A DNA stretch of 64,000 nucleotides, taken from the NCBI GenBank assembly GCA_028386065.3, contig JAKUCV010006644.1, forward strand, positions 65,217 through 129,216, given 5' to 3'. How positions within the stretch are numbered: position 1 is the stretch's first letter; each line of letters starts with the position of its first letter. This document shows positions 46,368 through 55,591 of the stretch, piece after piece. Below the pieces are notes generated by a model. It was given only the letters and a program-made list of their open reading frames with translations, made no database searches and was not told the origin of the DNA. Both the position numbers and the translations under genes were made by a program. This DNA comes from Turnera subulata. Its lineage: Eukaryota > Streptophyta > Magnoliopsida > Malpighiales > Passifloraceae.

Positions 46368-48094
46368 TGATGTGGTCAATCCTGCAAGTGCACAGAATCG
46401 TCGTGGTACTCAAGGTCGTATCCACAGAGACTAGGCAAGATAATAAAAGATTCAAATCATATGGCGAAAATAAATAAAGAGAAATGTTATCGGAATTGAA
46501 GATTGATAATAGAGCAAATATCGAATCGAGTGTAAAGAGATTAGAAAGCAAAAGCAATAAACAAAGTAGCAATGCAAAGATAAAAAAAAGGCCTAGATCA
46601 TTCGAGTGTTCACCCCCCTTCCTTTGCCATGGATCAAAACCTGCAACCAAACACATGAATTTTGATGGGTAACAACCTATAGTGAAACTATCCGCTCTCG
46701 CCAGTCTAGTTTCGTCTCAAAGAGTCACCTAATCACTTTCGTCAATTAGATTACCACTAGGAGCAAAGACGCTTGTTGTTGCTAATGATTCCACGATAAC
46801 CTAAACCCTTTCAGCATTTAGATTAAAGATGATTAATGATTTTCGGATAATAGACTTCTCCTCTCGGTACTTCACCTATTACCTAGAAGTTGCAATAAAG
46901 TTGGCCACTTCCTTAAAGCAAGAAATAAGCTCACAACAGTCAATCAAAATTACTTTGTGAATGAAATGCAACAAATGGTACATCAAACCATAGGAAATTT
47001 AGGGTAGGCTACATCCCTATGATCTAGAATGAGAAATTAGTTCATGAATGAACTTGGAACAACAAAGAAAAATGGAGAAGACATGGTTTCCTCACAAACA
47101 ATCTCATAAGAAAATCAAAGAAAAACAACTTGAGCAGAATTTTGGTTTCAATGTGTGTGTGGCTTCTCCTCTTCACCTTTCAGGTCTCACTCTTTTATAG
47201 TGCTTCTTGACTAGTTGGATAGCATGGACATGACATTTTTTATTGTCCTTTAGCTATGAAAGTCGTGCTGGAAAGGGCCTAAATGTTGAAGGCATTGCTG
47301 GTGGGGTGGTTGTAATGGATGGGTGTCACTTACTTTTCCACTCTAGCAAGAATATTCCTTCTCTTTGCATGTGCTAATGGTTAAGCTTCCTTTACATGAA
47401 ATTGAGTTGGTTTCCAGGATGTTTTATACTCCTTGAATGCCTTCCATGTTGTCCACTCAGATTGTCCAACAAAGCATGAGCTAATGGTTGCCATGATGCC
47501 TTTCTAGAAGGGTCACATTGTTAACAACTCAGGATCCGAAACTTGCAGGCATATTTGGGACCCCTAGACAGCCGAATTGGACTTTTTGACATTCTACAAA
47601 GTTGTAGATACTTCCTTTACCTTTCTTTCCTTATAAAGAACTCCCAAATTGGACTTGTGTAGTAGGAGTTATGATGAAAACACCGAGACTGGGTCGGTAG
47701 CCAGTGCAAGATTCTTGCACCTCTGGTCAGAATTGAATGAATTACTGCTCCTAATCCACAAGGCCAAAAATTATGAACTTTACACCACTGGAAAGCTCAG
47801 GATGTCTACTTTCATCTCCAACTGGTTTCATGTTAATTGGACATCTGAGGCTGCTGAAATCGGCCAAAGAGTGAACTGTGCTCAAGTTTCTGCCCGGTTT
47901 CCAGCTTTGGCCGAAATCGATCGTTTTCGGTAGCGGAATGGGTCGATTTTACACCTGAAATAAAAATTATCAGCTCAAGCAATTCATTAAAAAATTAAAC
48001 AAAAAAAGATGAGTAAATTTATGATTTTTATTCAAAATAATAATATTGAAGAAGTTTTCATGCCTTTAATGCTATGTGAAATATGTGCATATCA
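46368..48094 (-). repeat. Athila array LTR3 (5' LTR of internal B)
   Basis: 1727 bp, ending GTGCATATCA, followed by the right target duplication ACAAG (48095-48099) and element C gag. Confidence 0.93.
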
Positions 48095-48099
48095 ACAAG

Positions 48100-48258
48100 C
48101 TTAAGATACTTTCTCCGAATTTATTACTAGGTGGCACAGCAAGGCATCCCGAATGGTGAAGCACCCATCCGAAGAGGATCAAGTCCAAATGGTGATCAAG
48201 AACTTGCAACCAATCTAGTATGATCATATGGTGAGCAACTACTATGCTGACTTCAAAG
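48100..48258 (+). pseudogene. Element C gag, fragment 2
   Basis: Continues the gag core in frame with fragment 1: DTFSEFITRWHSKASRMVKH, SEEDQVQMVIKNLQP, YYADFK. This is the standard Retrotrans_gag C-terminal half, with a TAG after NLQPI. Cut by the TRIM at 48258. Confidence 0.85.
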
Positions 48259-48964
48259 TGTTAGCAAGTAAAGCGCCGGGAGTAGCCCGAAAATCTGGGA
48301 GGAAACAAACGAGGCCCAAGTGAGATCCACACTCGTGGGCTTGGACACCACAAAGTAACCCAAAACCTTAAGGCATTGAGTACATGGGTCCTTTCCACTT
48401 ATATTTTACTCACTTGGTCTCTTTCTATCCGATGTGGGACAATTACTCATACTTGAACACCCAACAATCTCCCCCTCAAGTGTGAGTTTCTTCCACATCG
48501 GGCTTAGGCATACTCCCCCTACAATGGAAGCATCTTCTGCGACATCCTCAAGAGCCCGCTCCACAACACCAAGCCCGTGTTCAAAGGAGCACGCGCCTGC
48601 CAATCTCTTAGGTTTTCAAGAGTCACGCCTTATAACTCCACACCTGGGCTTGAAACTGGAATCTCGAGCTCGCTCCACGTGAGGGCAGCAACCACGGGGC
48701 AAACCATGTCGCGTATCAATATCAATCACAGCCGAACCTTCGGCACCGCTACCACTTGTTAGCAAGTAAAGCGCCGGGAGTAGCCCGCAAATTGGGGAGA
48801 AAACAAACGAGGCCCGAGTGAGATGCACACTCGTGGGCTTGGACACCACAAAGTAACCCAAAACCTTAAGGCATTGAGTACATGGGTCCTTTCCACTTAT
48901 ATTTTACTCACTTGGTCTCTTTCTATCCGATGTGGGACAATTACTCATACTTGAACACCCAACA
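48259..48964 (-). mobile_element. TRIM (miniature LTR retrotransposon)
   Basis: Two LTRs of 208 bp (48259-48466 and 48757-48964; TGTTAGCAAG...CACCCAACA) surround 290 bp of interior. Target duplication CAAAG lies at 48254-48258 and 48965-48969. A purine tract on the minus strand (GAGGGGGAGAT, 48467-48477) adjoins the left LTR and a primer-binding site (TGGTAGCGGTGCCG, 48741-48754) lies by the right LTR, so the element is on the minus strand. There is no protein-coding capacity. A TATA-like AAATATAAG occurs in each LTR (48399-48407 in the left). I see no 5S rRNA-like domain, so it is not a Cassandra element. Confidence 0.94.
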
Positions 48965-48969
48965 CAAAG

Positions 48970-49215
48970 CCCTCATTGGTCCGGGAACTCAATTAGAGGA
49001 TGCCATTGCATCCGGTAAGATCAAGATTCCTCAAAAGAACTCTTTTCCAAGAAAGAATTTTCGCACAAGCAGTAACAAGAAATCTGCGGATGTGAAAAAT
49101 GTGGTGGTAAATGCGCCAATTCAATTAGTGAGACAAAAAGACAATTCACTCGATTGTCTATGCCACTTAGTACCATTTTAAAAATATGCATGGCACAAAA
49201 TGCCATCACACCATT
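48970..49215 (+). pseudogene. Element C gag, fragment 3
   Basis: Continues after the TRIM: ALIGPGTQLEDAIASGKIKI followed by a basic stretch (PRKNFRTSSNKKSADVK), then PLSTILK and QNAITP in a second frame after a shift near 49150-49190. Ends at the CCATT duplication of element D. Confidence 0.8.
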
Positions 49216-50287
49216 TGATACGGCAGGAACCCTAGAATCAGCACTAGAATTCCCACAGATCAGACTGTGGTCCCGACCTTCAATCTCAATCAAACTGGTG
49301 CAATCTCCACCCCTTATTCCTCCCAAATCAGCATGAAAGAAACAAGAAACTTCAAACGCAAAAAAGGTGACGCCAAAATTCTGAAACCCTAATCAGCAAG
49401 AGAAATAGAAAATTAGCAATTAGGAAATTAGAAGCACGCCACAGAATTGTATTCTGATTAGTAAATCTAAATTCTGAGAATAAACCAAGAGAATCAGCAC
49501 TTTTGGGTTCCTAGAGCATCAGTACTCAAGGGATTTGTTTGAATCACTCAAACAAAAGAATTCTCAAAGAGAAACTCTATTTTTTTTTTCATAAAATCGT
49601 CTAACTGAACCAAAAAAATAAAAAGAACATATTTATACTATTCTAAACCCCCCAAGGTCGGCTAACCCTAGTAATCCAAGTCAAAATAGATTTTGACTCC
49701 AAACCCTAATTCGTCAAACCCTAAACCCTAATTAGACTAGGTTTTTAATTGAGCCCACATAACTTGAACACTAATTAAAACCTTACAATATAAATCCAAA
49801 TAACTTAAGCCCAAAATAATTAACCCAATTACATGGACGTTGACCCAAAAATAATAAAATAGCCAAAACCCTAATTATAAAAACAATAATGAATTTTCGG
49901 GCAGAATCTATCCGTCGAATTCAAGTGCAATATAAATAACGTAAACGGCAGATTCAGCTTCTGAGCTAAGCATCAAAGTTGTAGATCTTTGTCTTATCTT
50001 TCTAGAGAGTCCAAGATCACAGCAATTCAACTTCTATAGCTCGAGATATGAATTTATTCCCGAAACTGCTCGTTCTAGGAATTTCTGCACGTGTTCTTCG
50101 CATCCTTCGCTTTGATCTCCATCTCTTCTTGAATTTCTTATGAGATTGAATCCTGGACTTAATTCTGAAAGTAAGCTTGCCATGTCCAAGCTTATCTTTG
50201 TCACCATGCTCCTCATTGATGCCTCCAATGAAACCTTTACATGCACCATTATCTAAATCTCTAAGCTTGCCTAGGTGATTTGCATCA
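49216..50287 (-). repeat. Element D 3' LTR
   Basis: 1072 bp, TGATACGGCAGG...GATTTGCATCA on the + strand. Contains telobox-like AAACCCTAAACCCTAA at 49716-49731 and several further AAACCCTAA words, mostly in the part deleted from the other LTR. Confidence 0.9.
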
Positions 50288-50302
50288 TTCCCTCCCTCCT
50301 CA

Positions 50303-51624
50303 AAGCGATTCGTCCTCGAATCGATACCTACAAAGTCAATAGGAGGAAATTCAGTAATGTTGAATGCAGCATGAACACTATACTCACCTTGTGAATCAAT
50401 CGTTATGCATAGAGGATCAAGCTTGTCGCACCTAGCTTCTCCTCCCGGATCGAGCAATATGTAATTAGCACTCTTTTGTTCAACCCTAAAGACTAACTTA
50501 GAAGCATGCATAACAAGTAATTTATATGGATGATAATCAATGAAACAAGCATTTAAATTACTCATCACGTTGTCCAATTTAGGCATTGCATTCATAGAAA
50601 AGGAACTTAAAACCTGATGCTCCTTTGTGCTTGTGATCGGCGCCCCATGTATAAATCCATCTTCCCCTTGGGCCGGCAATCCTTTAGGACAAACATTCCT
50701 AGAAACCTGCAAAAGAAACACATCACATCTAGAAAGACAAGGGTTAAGGTTAGCTTTAAACCAAGCTTCCTTGTACAAAAGTACAAACAAACTCTTTTTC
50801 CTCTCATATTCAACCCTCATTTCTCTCTCATTTGAGCCCTTTAACACAATTTCTTTTGAGACTTCTTTTAACTCTTTTCTTCTCTCACTCTCAGAATTCT
50901 CTTCCTTTTCTTTCTCCTCAAATTTTTCTTTTGAGCTCTCCTCTCCTTTTGCAAGGCTATCAACCTTCCTCTCTTCCTCTCCTTTTGCAAGGCTCTCAGC
51001 CTTCCTCTCTTGCTCTCCTTCTGCAAGACTCTCAGCCTTCCTCTCTTGCTCACGCTTTGCTAGAGCATCGGCCAGCTCAGCTCGCCATGCTTCCACTCTT
51101 CCTTTGATATGCAATTGATCTTCATCGACTTCTTGTGGAGACATTGACCGAAGGAAAAACCTCTGATTCCCTATGTATAATGAGTACCTACTCTTATCTC
51201 TTTCAGGAGCCACTCTCCTATCAAATTGCCAGGGTCTACCGAGCACTAGATGGTTCTAAACCATAGGCACAACATCACACAACACTTGGTCGGAATACCT
51301 CCCACTGGAAAAAGAAACAAGGACTTGTTTAGTTACCTTGATCTCTCTCATGTCATTCTTTCCTTTTAGTTGATAGGGTCTAGGATGCATCATACACTCC
51401 AATCCTAGTGTGTCCACAACATGTGTACTCACCATATTGGTATATCCTCCCGCATCAACTTTCAAGCTACAAACTTTTTCCTTCACATAACATCTAGTAT
51501 AGAAAATAACTTTTCGAGCTTCGGGCATCTTTTGAAGTCTGAGTGTGTAGAGTCTATCAAACTCTTCTTCTTCATAGTATCTTCCTCTAATGTATCTCGA
51601 ATATTCCATGATGTTATTCTGCAA
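50303..51624 (-). pseudogene. Element D ORF: protease-like domain plus charged repeat linker
   Basis: A single frame with one TAG near 51256, continuing past the polypurine tract into the LTR to 50017. N-terminal part: EEEEFDRLYTLRL, then CYVKEKVCSLKVDAGGYTNM, in which VDAGG aligns with the DGG/DSG active site of retroviral-type aspartic proteases, VSTHVVDTLGL, HPRPYQLK, VTKQVLVSFSSGRYSDQVLC and LGRPWQFDRR. Then MSPQEVDEDQL and a highly charged linker with a 12-residue repeat (ERKAESLAKGEE), and SLFVLLYKEAWFKANL, normally found just before reverse transcriptase. Instead of polymerase there is about 170 residues I do not recognise (HQVLSSFSMNAMPKLDNV, FNITEFPPIDFVG), then the pol-terminal DSRTNRFEEGG. 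Gag is absent. Confidence 0.75.
50940..51070 (-). repeat. 36-bp minisatellite coding the charged linker repeat of element D
   Basis: About three to four imperfect 36-bp units (core CTCTCAGCCTTCCTCTCTTG on the + strand), each coding 12 residues rich in Glu, Lys, Arg and Ala. The period keeps the frame open. Confidence 0.85.
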
Positions 51625-52536
51625 AAAAGCGTTGGTAGAAAATAATTCCTCACGTGTTTACACTCGTGTTTGTTCACTCTTGGCAATTGATGTAATCACT
51701 CAGCCTTTTTCCTCTCCTGATTAAACTTCAGTTTATAAGTCAGGATCTAGATAAACCAATCAAACAAACAAAATCAATAATGAAATTCTAAAAGAAAAAC
51801 AAAGAAACCCTAATAGAAGAAAAGAAAGGCTAACAATTCTAGAAGCAAAAAGACTCCAAGAAAAAAAAAAACAATGATCACACACAGAACAAGAAATTGT
51901 ATGTGAATGATTTTTGATCAAATTGAGCAATTCTGAAACAATAATCACCCAACACAAAGAAAAGGTACAATTCGGCAAAATAAGATGAATTTCGGCAGTA
52001 AAATTTTGTATCACTGCCCGCACCAAATTTTCCAACGAGAATTAGAATTTGGATTCCACCAGAATACAAATTCGATACCCCTGCAGAAATCACAACTCCA
52101 ACAAAATAATTCCAATCAACCAATTTCAGCCAATCAACCAACAATTGACTAACAACAATTCGGCCCAATTCAGCTCCTGCAACCAAATTCCCAAAATTGC
52201 AATTCCAATCAGCAAGAACAACAATTCCAAAAACCTAATTTCAGAAACCCTAATTCTGCTCAAATCGACTAGCCTTCAGTTTTGCTTGGCGTTTCTCTCT
52301 TTTTTTTTTATTATATAACACCGTCGAAAATCACAAAATAATAAAATTCGACTTTTTTTTTCTTTTTTTTTGCGTGAACAGTATCGGCTAGGGTTTACAG
52401 TACCGATGAACAGTGTCGACTAGGGTTTACTGTAGCAACGAACTGAAAATTGAAAAACAACAAGAACAGGCCACAAAATTGATAAAAACACAATGAACAG
52501 AAATAAAACAAGGGATATGATTGATTGAAAACCTCA
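51625..52536 (-). other. Element D leader region
   Basis: About 0.9 kb between primer-binding site and ORF, where gag should be. A/T-rich on both strands with poly-A/T stretches and short repeats of CGACTAGGGTTTAC near 52386-52432. No gag or zinc knuckle is recognisable. Confidence 0.6.
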
Positions 52537-52554
52537 AGCTCCGCTACCAAAAGA

Positions 52555-53332
52555 AGATACGGCAGGAACCCTAGAATCAGCACTAGAATTCCCACAGATC
52601 AGATTGTGGTCCCGACCTTCATTCTCAATCAAACTGGTGCAATCTCCACCCCTTATTCCTCCCAAATCAACATGAAAGAAACAAGAAACTTCAAAAGCAC
52701 AAAAGGTGATGCCAATATTCTGAAACCCTAATCAGCAAGAGAAACAGAAAATTAGCAATTAGGAATTTAGAAGCGCGCCACAGAATTGTATTCTGATAAG
52801 TAAAAATCTAAATCCTTAGAGTAAACCTTACAATATAAACCCAAATAATTTAAGCCCAAAATAATTAACCCAATTACATGGTCGTTGACCCAAAAATAAT
52901 AAAATAGCTAAAACCCTAATTATAAAAACGATAATGAATTTCCGGGCAGAATCTGTCCGTCGACTTCAAGTGCAATTTAAATAATGAAAACAGCGGATTC
53001 AGGTTCTGAGCTCAGCATCAAAGTTGTAGATCTTCGTCTTATATTTCCAGAAAGTCTAAGATCACAGCAATCCAACTTCTAGAGCTCGAGATATGAATTT
53101 ATTCCCGAAACTGCTCGCTCTAGGAATTTCTGCACGTGTTCTTCGCATCCTTCGCTTTGATCTCCATCTCTTCTTGAATTTATTGTGAGATCGAATCCTG
53201 GACTTGATTCTGAAAGTAAGCTTGCCATGTCCAAGCTTATCTTTGTCACCATGCTCCTCATTGATGCCTCCAATGAAACCTTTACATGCACCATTATCTA
53301 AATCTCTAAGCTTGCCTAGGTGATTTGCATCA
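52555..53332 (-). repeat. Element D 5' LTR (deleted form)
   Basis: 778 bp. Its first base is A where the other LTR has T (AGATACGG against TGATACGG). Otherwise it is close to the left LTR except for the 296-bp deletion. Confidence 0.88.
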
Positions 53333-53337
53333 CCATT

Positions 53338-53575
53338 AGCACCGCCAACCGACTCAAATCCCATTCTCGATCAAAGCAAGCATTGTGAGTTCCACCAAAT
53401 CTATGGTCACAAAACCGACGATTGCATTCGATTACGCCACGTAGTGCAAGACTTGATTGACCAAGGGAAACTCATTCCTCCAACAAAGCCGAACACCAAG
53501 ACAAATCCTTTGCCTCCACACAATACTATTGGTGCCATCTATGAGGAAGGACTCTTGGATGCTTCTAAACTTATC
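53338..53575 (+). pseudogene. Element C gag, fragment 4, with Tat-type zinc knuckle
   Basis: In frame: PPTDSNPILDQSKHCEFHQI, YGHKTDDCIRLRHVVQDLID, then NTIGAIYEEGLLDASKLI. The Cys-x2-His-x4-His-x4-Cys arrangement (CEFH...GHKTDDC), followed by a Leu/Arg helix, is the form typical of the Tat/Ogre group of Ty3/gypsy, which is why I place element C there. Interrupted at 53575 by a Mutator-type MITE. Confidence 0.85.
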
Positions 53576-54019
53576 GGGTTTTCGGGCCCCTATGTTTAGT
53601 GGTTTGGCCAATTTGGTACCCCGACAATTTTTTTGGCCGGGCATATACCCCGAGATTGCATGGGCAGGCCAAACGTATACCCCTGGTCAGGCACCTGCTG
53701 ACGTGGAGGCTGCCCGGGGTATTTGCGCGTGTTACTGTAGCAAAACGACGTCGTTTTAGAGAATTGGCTTTGAGTGAAGTGGGCCCCACTAAGCCACCTG
53801 TGTCCGACATGGCATGAAACGACATCGTTTTCTCACTTAAAACGACGTCGTTTTGCTACAGTAACACGCACAAATACCCGGGCAGCCTCCACGTCAGCAG
53901 GTGCCTGACCAGGGGTATACGTTTGGCCTGCCCATGCAATCTCGGGGTATATTCCCGGCCAAAAAAATGTCGGGGTACCAAATTGGCCAAACCACTAAAC
54001 ACGGGGGCCCAAAAAACCC
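53576..54019. mobile_element. Mutator-like foldback MITE, 444 bp
   Basis: Terminal inverted repeats of about 180 bp: the left arm begins GGGTTTTCGGGCCCC and the right arm ends GGGGGCCCAAAAAACCC. The 9-bp direct repeat AAACTTATC flanks it (53567-53575 and 54020-54028), the duplication length of Mutator-like transposases. The arms end near the palindrome AAAACGACGTCGTTTT (about 53743 and 53840), leaving roughly 80 bp in the centre. No transposase frame, so it is non-autonomous. Short frames in the arms are chance. Confidence 0.94.
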
Positions 54020-54028
54020 AAACTTATC

Positions 54029-54905
54029 CATCCCATGGAGGAATTAGAGTGCATGATGCTCATCAACTTAAATGACTACGTAGGCTTAAAAGAGGATGAA
54101 GTAGACGCCATCACTAGGTCTGGGCGAGTTGCCGAGCCAATCGATCTTGAAGCCGACAATCCAATTGTGCCACCCAAGATTCCTAATAAACCCGACGAGG
54201 ATCCACTCTTGAAGCAATTGAAGAAGACACAAGCAAACATCACCGAACCTTGGTACTCACCCACCATTAGGTCTTTGCAACTCGAGTTTGAGATATTCTT
54301 TGATTGTAGGATGGATGAGGTCACACATACATTTTGGCCTCAAAGGTTTATTTCGAGACATGCGCTTGGAGCATGAAGTCAAGCACGAAAGGAGCATGAT
54401 CACCCCTATCCTACGACCATTAAAGAAATGGGAATGGAGCAAGCCATCTAGTGGTGTAGACGATTTCGATTTCGAGTCCGAGTCTGAGCCAGGATTTTCT
54501 TTTGATAATAAAGAGGAGCAACCATGTTGCCCTCCCGATTTTCAATTTGAGTCGTCCAAAACTATTGAGGATAATGATGTTTTCCATTTTTCAAAGAATA
54601 ATATGAAGCATACATTCCCTTACATTGGTTTTTGTGATGATAATGTTATTTGCATGGATGATGTGCATGATAATAATGAACTAAATAAATTCCAGGAAAT
54701 CCCCACTCTATCTCATGAGGGCGAATCAATTGAAATCAACTTGGGAACCGAAACCGAACCTAAAATAACCAAAATAAGTGCTACACTACCCGATAGTATT
54801 CAAAAAGAACTCCCTGCCTTGATCCGAGAATATGTGGATGTAATTGTATGGTCCTACAAAGATATGCCCGGTATCGACCCAGAAATTGCCCAACACCGTA
54901 TGGAC
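54029..54905 (+). pseudogene. Element C gag end and pre-reverse-transcriptase region
   Basis: Starts in frame with fragment 4 (HPMEELECMMLINLNDYVG), then AITRSGRVAEPIDLE and DPLLKQLKKTQANI. These motifs normally precede the protease in Tat elements. The protease itself is not seen: the sequence passes through EPWYSPTI and a shift near 54330-54370 to GLKGLFRDMRLEHEV and an acidic spacer (FDFESESEPGFSFDN). It ends with REYVDVIVWSYKDMPGIDPE, the standard start of the Tat reverse transcriptase. The match stops at about 54905, where Copia LTR sequence begins, so polymerase is missing from the window. Confidence 0.82.
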
Positions 54906-55591
54906 TGCTACAAGTTAGAGAACTTGTGGACTGGACTGACCCGACATAAGAACACTGCATGGACTCATGTTGTCATTAGTGATTGTTATATGTACTATCC
55001 TTAGACCTGAGATCATCAAGGTTCCCAACACGTGAGTCATATACTTTGATATTATTCTTTGTCATTCGCAATTGAGTGGACTTAAGAGTAATCATTGGGT
55101 ATATGATATAATGTGTAGTGGGTTTTGTATGATCAAGATGGAATTTGTCCAACCCGTATAACGATAATATTATCAGTTGGGCCCCTTGATAGAGTTGAAC
55201 TGTAAATGCATGGCCATGCTCGGATTAAGTGATATGGGGATATATTTGTATCTGTTTTGCGCTGTTAACTCGGGATCAAGAAACCTTAGATTAAACATAT
55301 ATAAGAATGACATATTTCGTATCTTGTGTTTGATCTTGATATAATTGGACGAAAGGATAATGACATTTTTTCGAGGCATGATGAATCAGTACTGATCTTG
55401 TCGTTTGGGTAGCAATGATGTGTTGCTAGACACCGCTCATTGTTTATAATTGTAAATGAGAGTTTACAATTATCGCCAAACGTCACAAGTGCCTACAGGA
55501 GCTATTGATTCGAGCTAGTGGTTAGACCATGGTTGGACATGGTTGGAACATGGTTGAACCAGGTCATTTTGGGTTGATTTGGTTTACTAAT
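54906..55591 (+). repeat. Truncated Copia LTR fragment
   Basis: Begins inside the LTR at CTACAAGTTAGAGAACTTG (equivalent to about 250 bp into a full LTR) and runs to the insertion of Copia-E. No TG start and no target duplication is seen on the left, so the junction with element C is a deletion or recombination breakpoint. It is more diverged than the other Copia LTRs. Confidence 0.85.

Larger units (their letters stand above)
228..48094 (-). mobile_element. Tandem Athila-type Ty3/gypsy array: LTR1-internal A-LTR2-internal B-LTR3
   Basis: Three homologous LTRs (228-1971, 33587-35298, 46368-48094) lie in the same orientation around two internal regions. Each internal region has a polypurine tract at its left and a tRNA-Asp-type primer-binding site at its right, so the coding strand is minus. 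The only target duplication is ACAAG at 223-227 and 48095-48099, outside the whole array. The middle LTR is therefore shared: it is the 5' LTR of A and the 3' LTR of B. This is the expected product of unequal recombination between LTRs of one insertion, although insertion of a preformed dimer cannot be excluded. None of the nested insertions in A is present in B, and those in B are absent from A, so they came after the duplication. Confidence 0.93.
49216..53332 (-). mobile_element. Element D: non-autonomous chromovirus derivative with protease-linker ORF only
   Basis: LTRs 49216-50287 and 52555-53332, duplication CCATT at 49211-49215 and 53333-53337. Primer-binding site (minus strand CTTTTGGTAGCGGAGC, around 52537-52552) and polypurine tract (GAGGAGGGAGGGAA, 50288-50301) fix the minus orientation. 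The interior has one long, once-stopped reading frame with a protease-like domain. I find no gag, reverse transcriptase, RNase H or integrase motif. The right LTR lacks 296 bp (equivalent of 49487-49782) between AAACC direct repeats. Confidence 0.88.

Noticed and set aside
48259..48964. Cassandra element with 5S rRNA-like promoter
   Set aside because: I looked for the 5S internal control region in the 208-bp LTRs and saw none.
49716..49731. Interstitial telomere repeat
   Set aside because: Only two AAACCCT units. Better described as a telobox-like motif within an LTR.
50017..51246. A host gene encoding a 409-residue protein
   Set aside because: The frame begins with protease residues (LGRPWQFDRR), continues an upstream protease frame across one TAG, and runs through a polypurine tract into an LTR. 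It belongs to element D.
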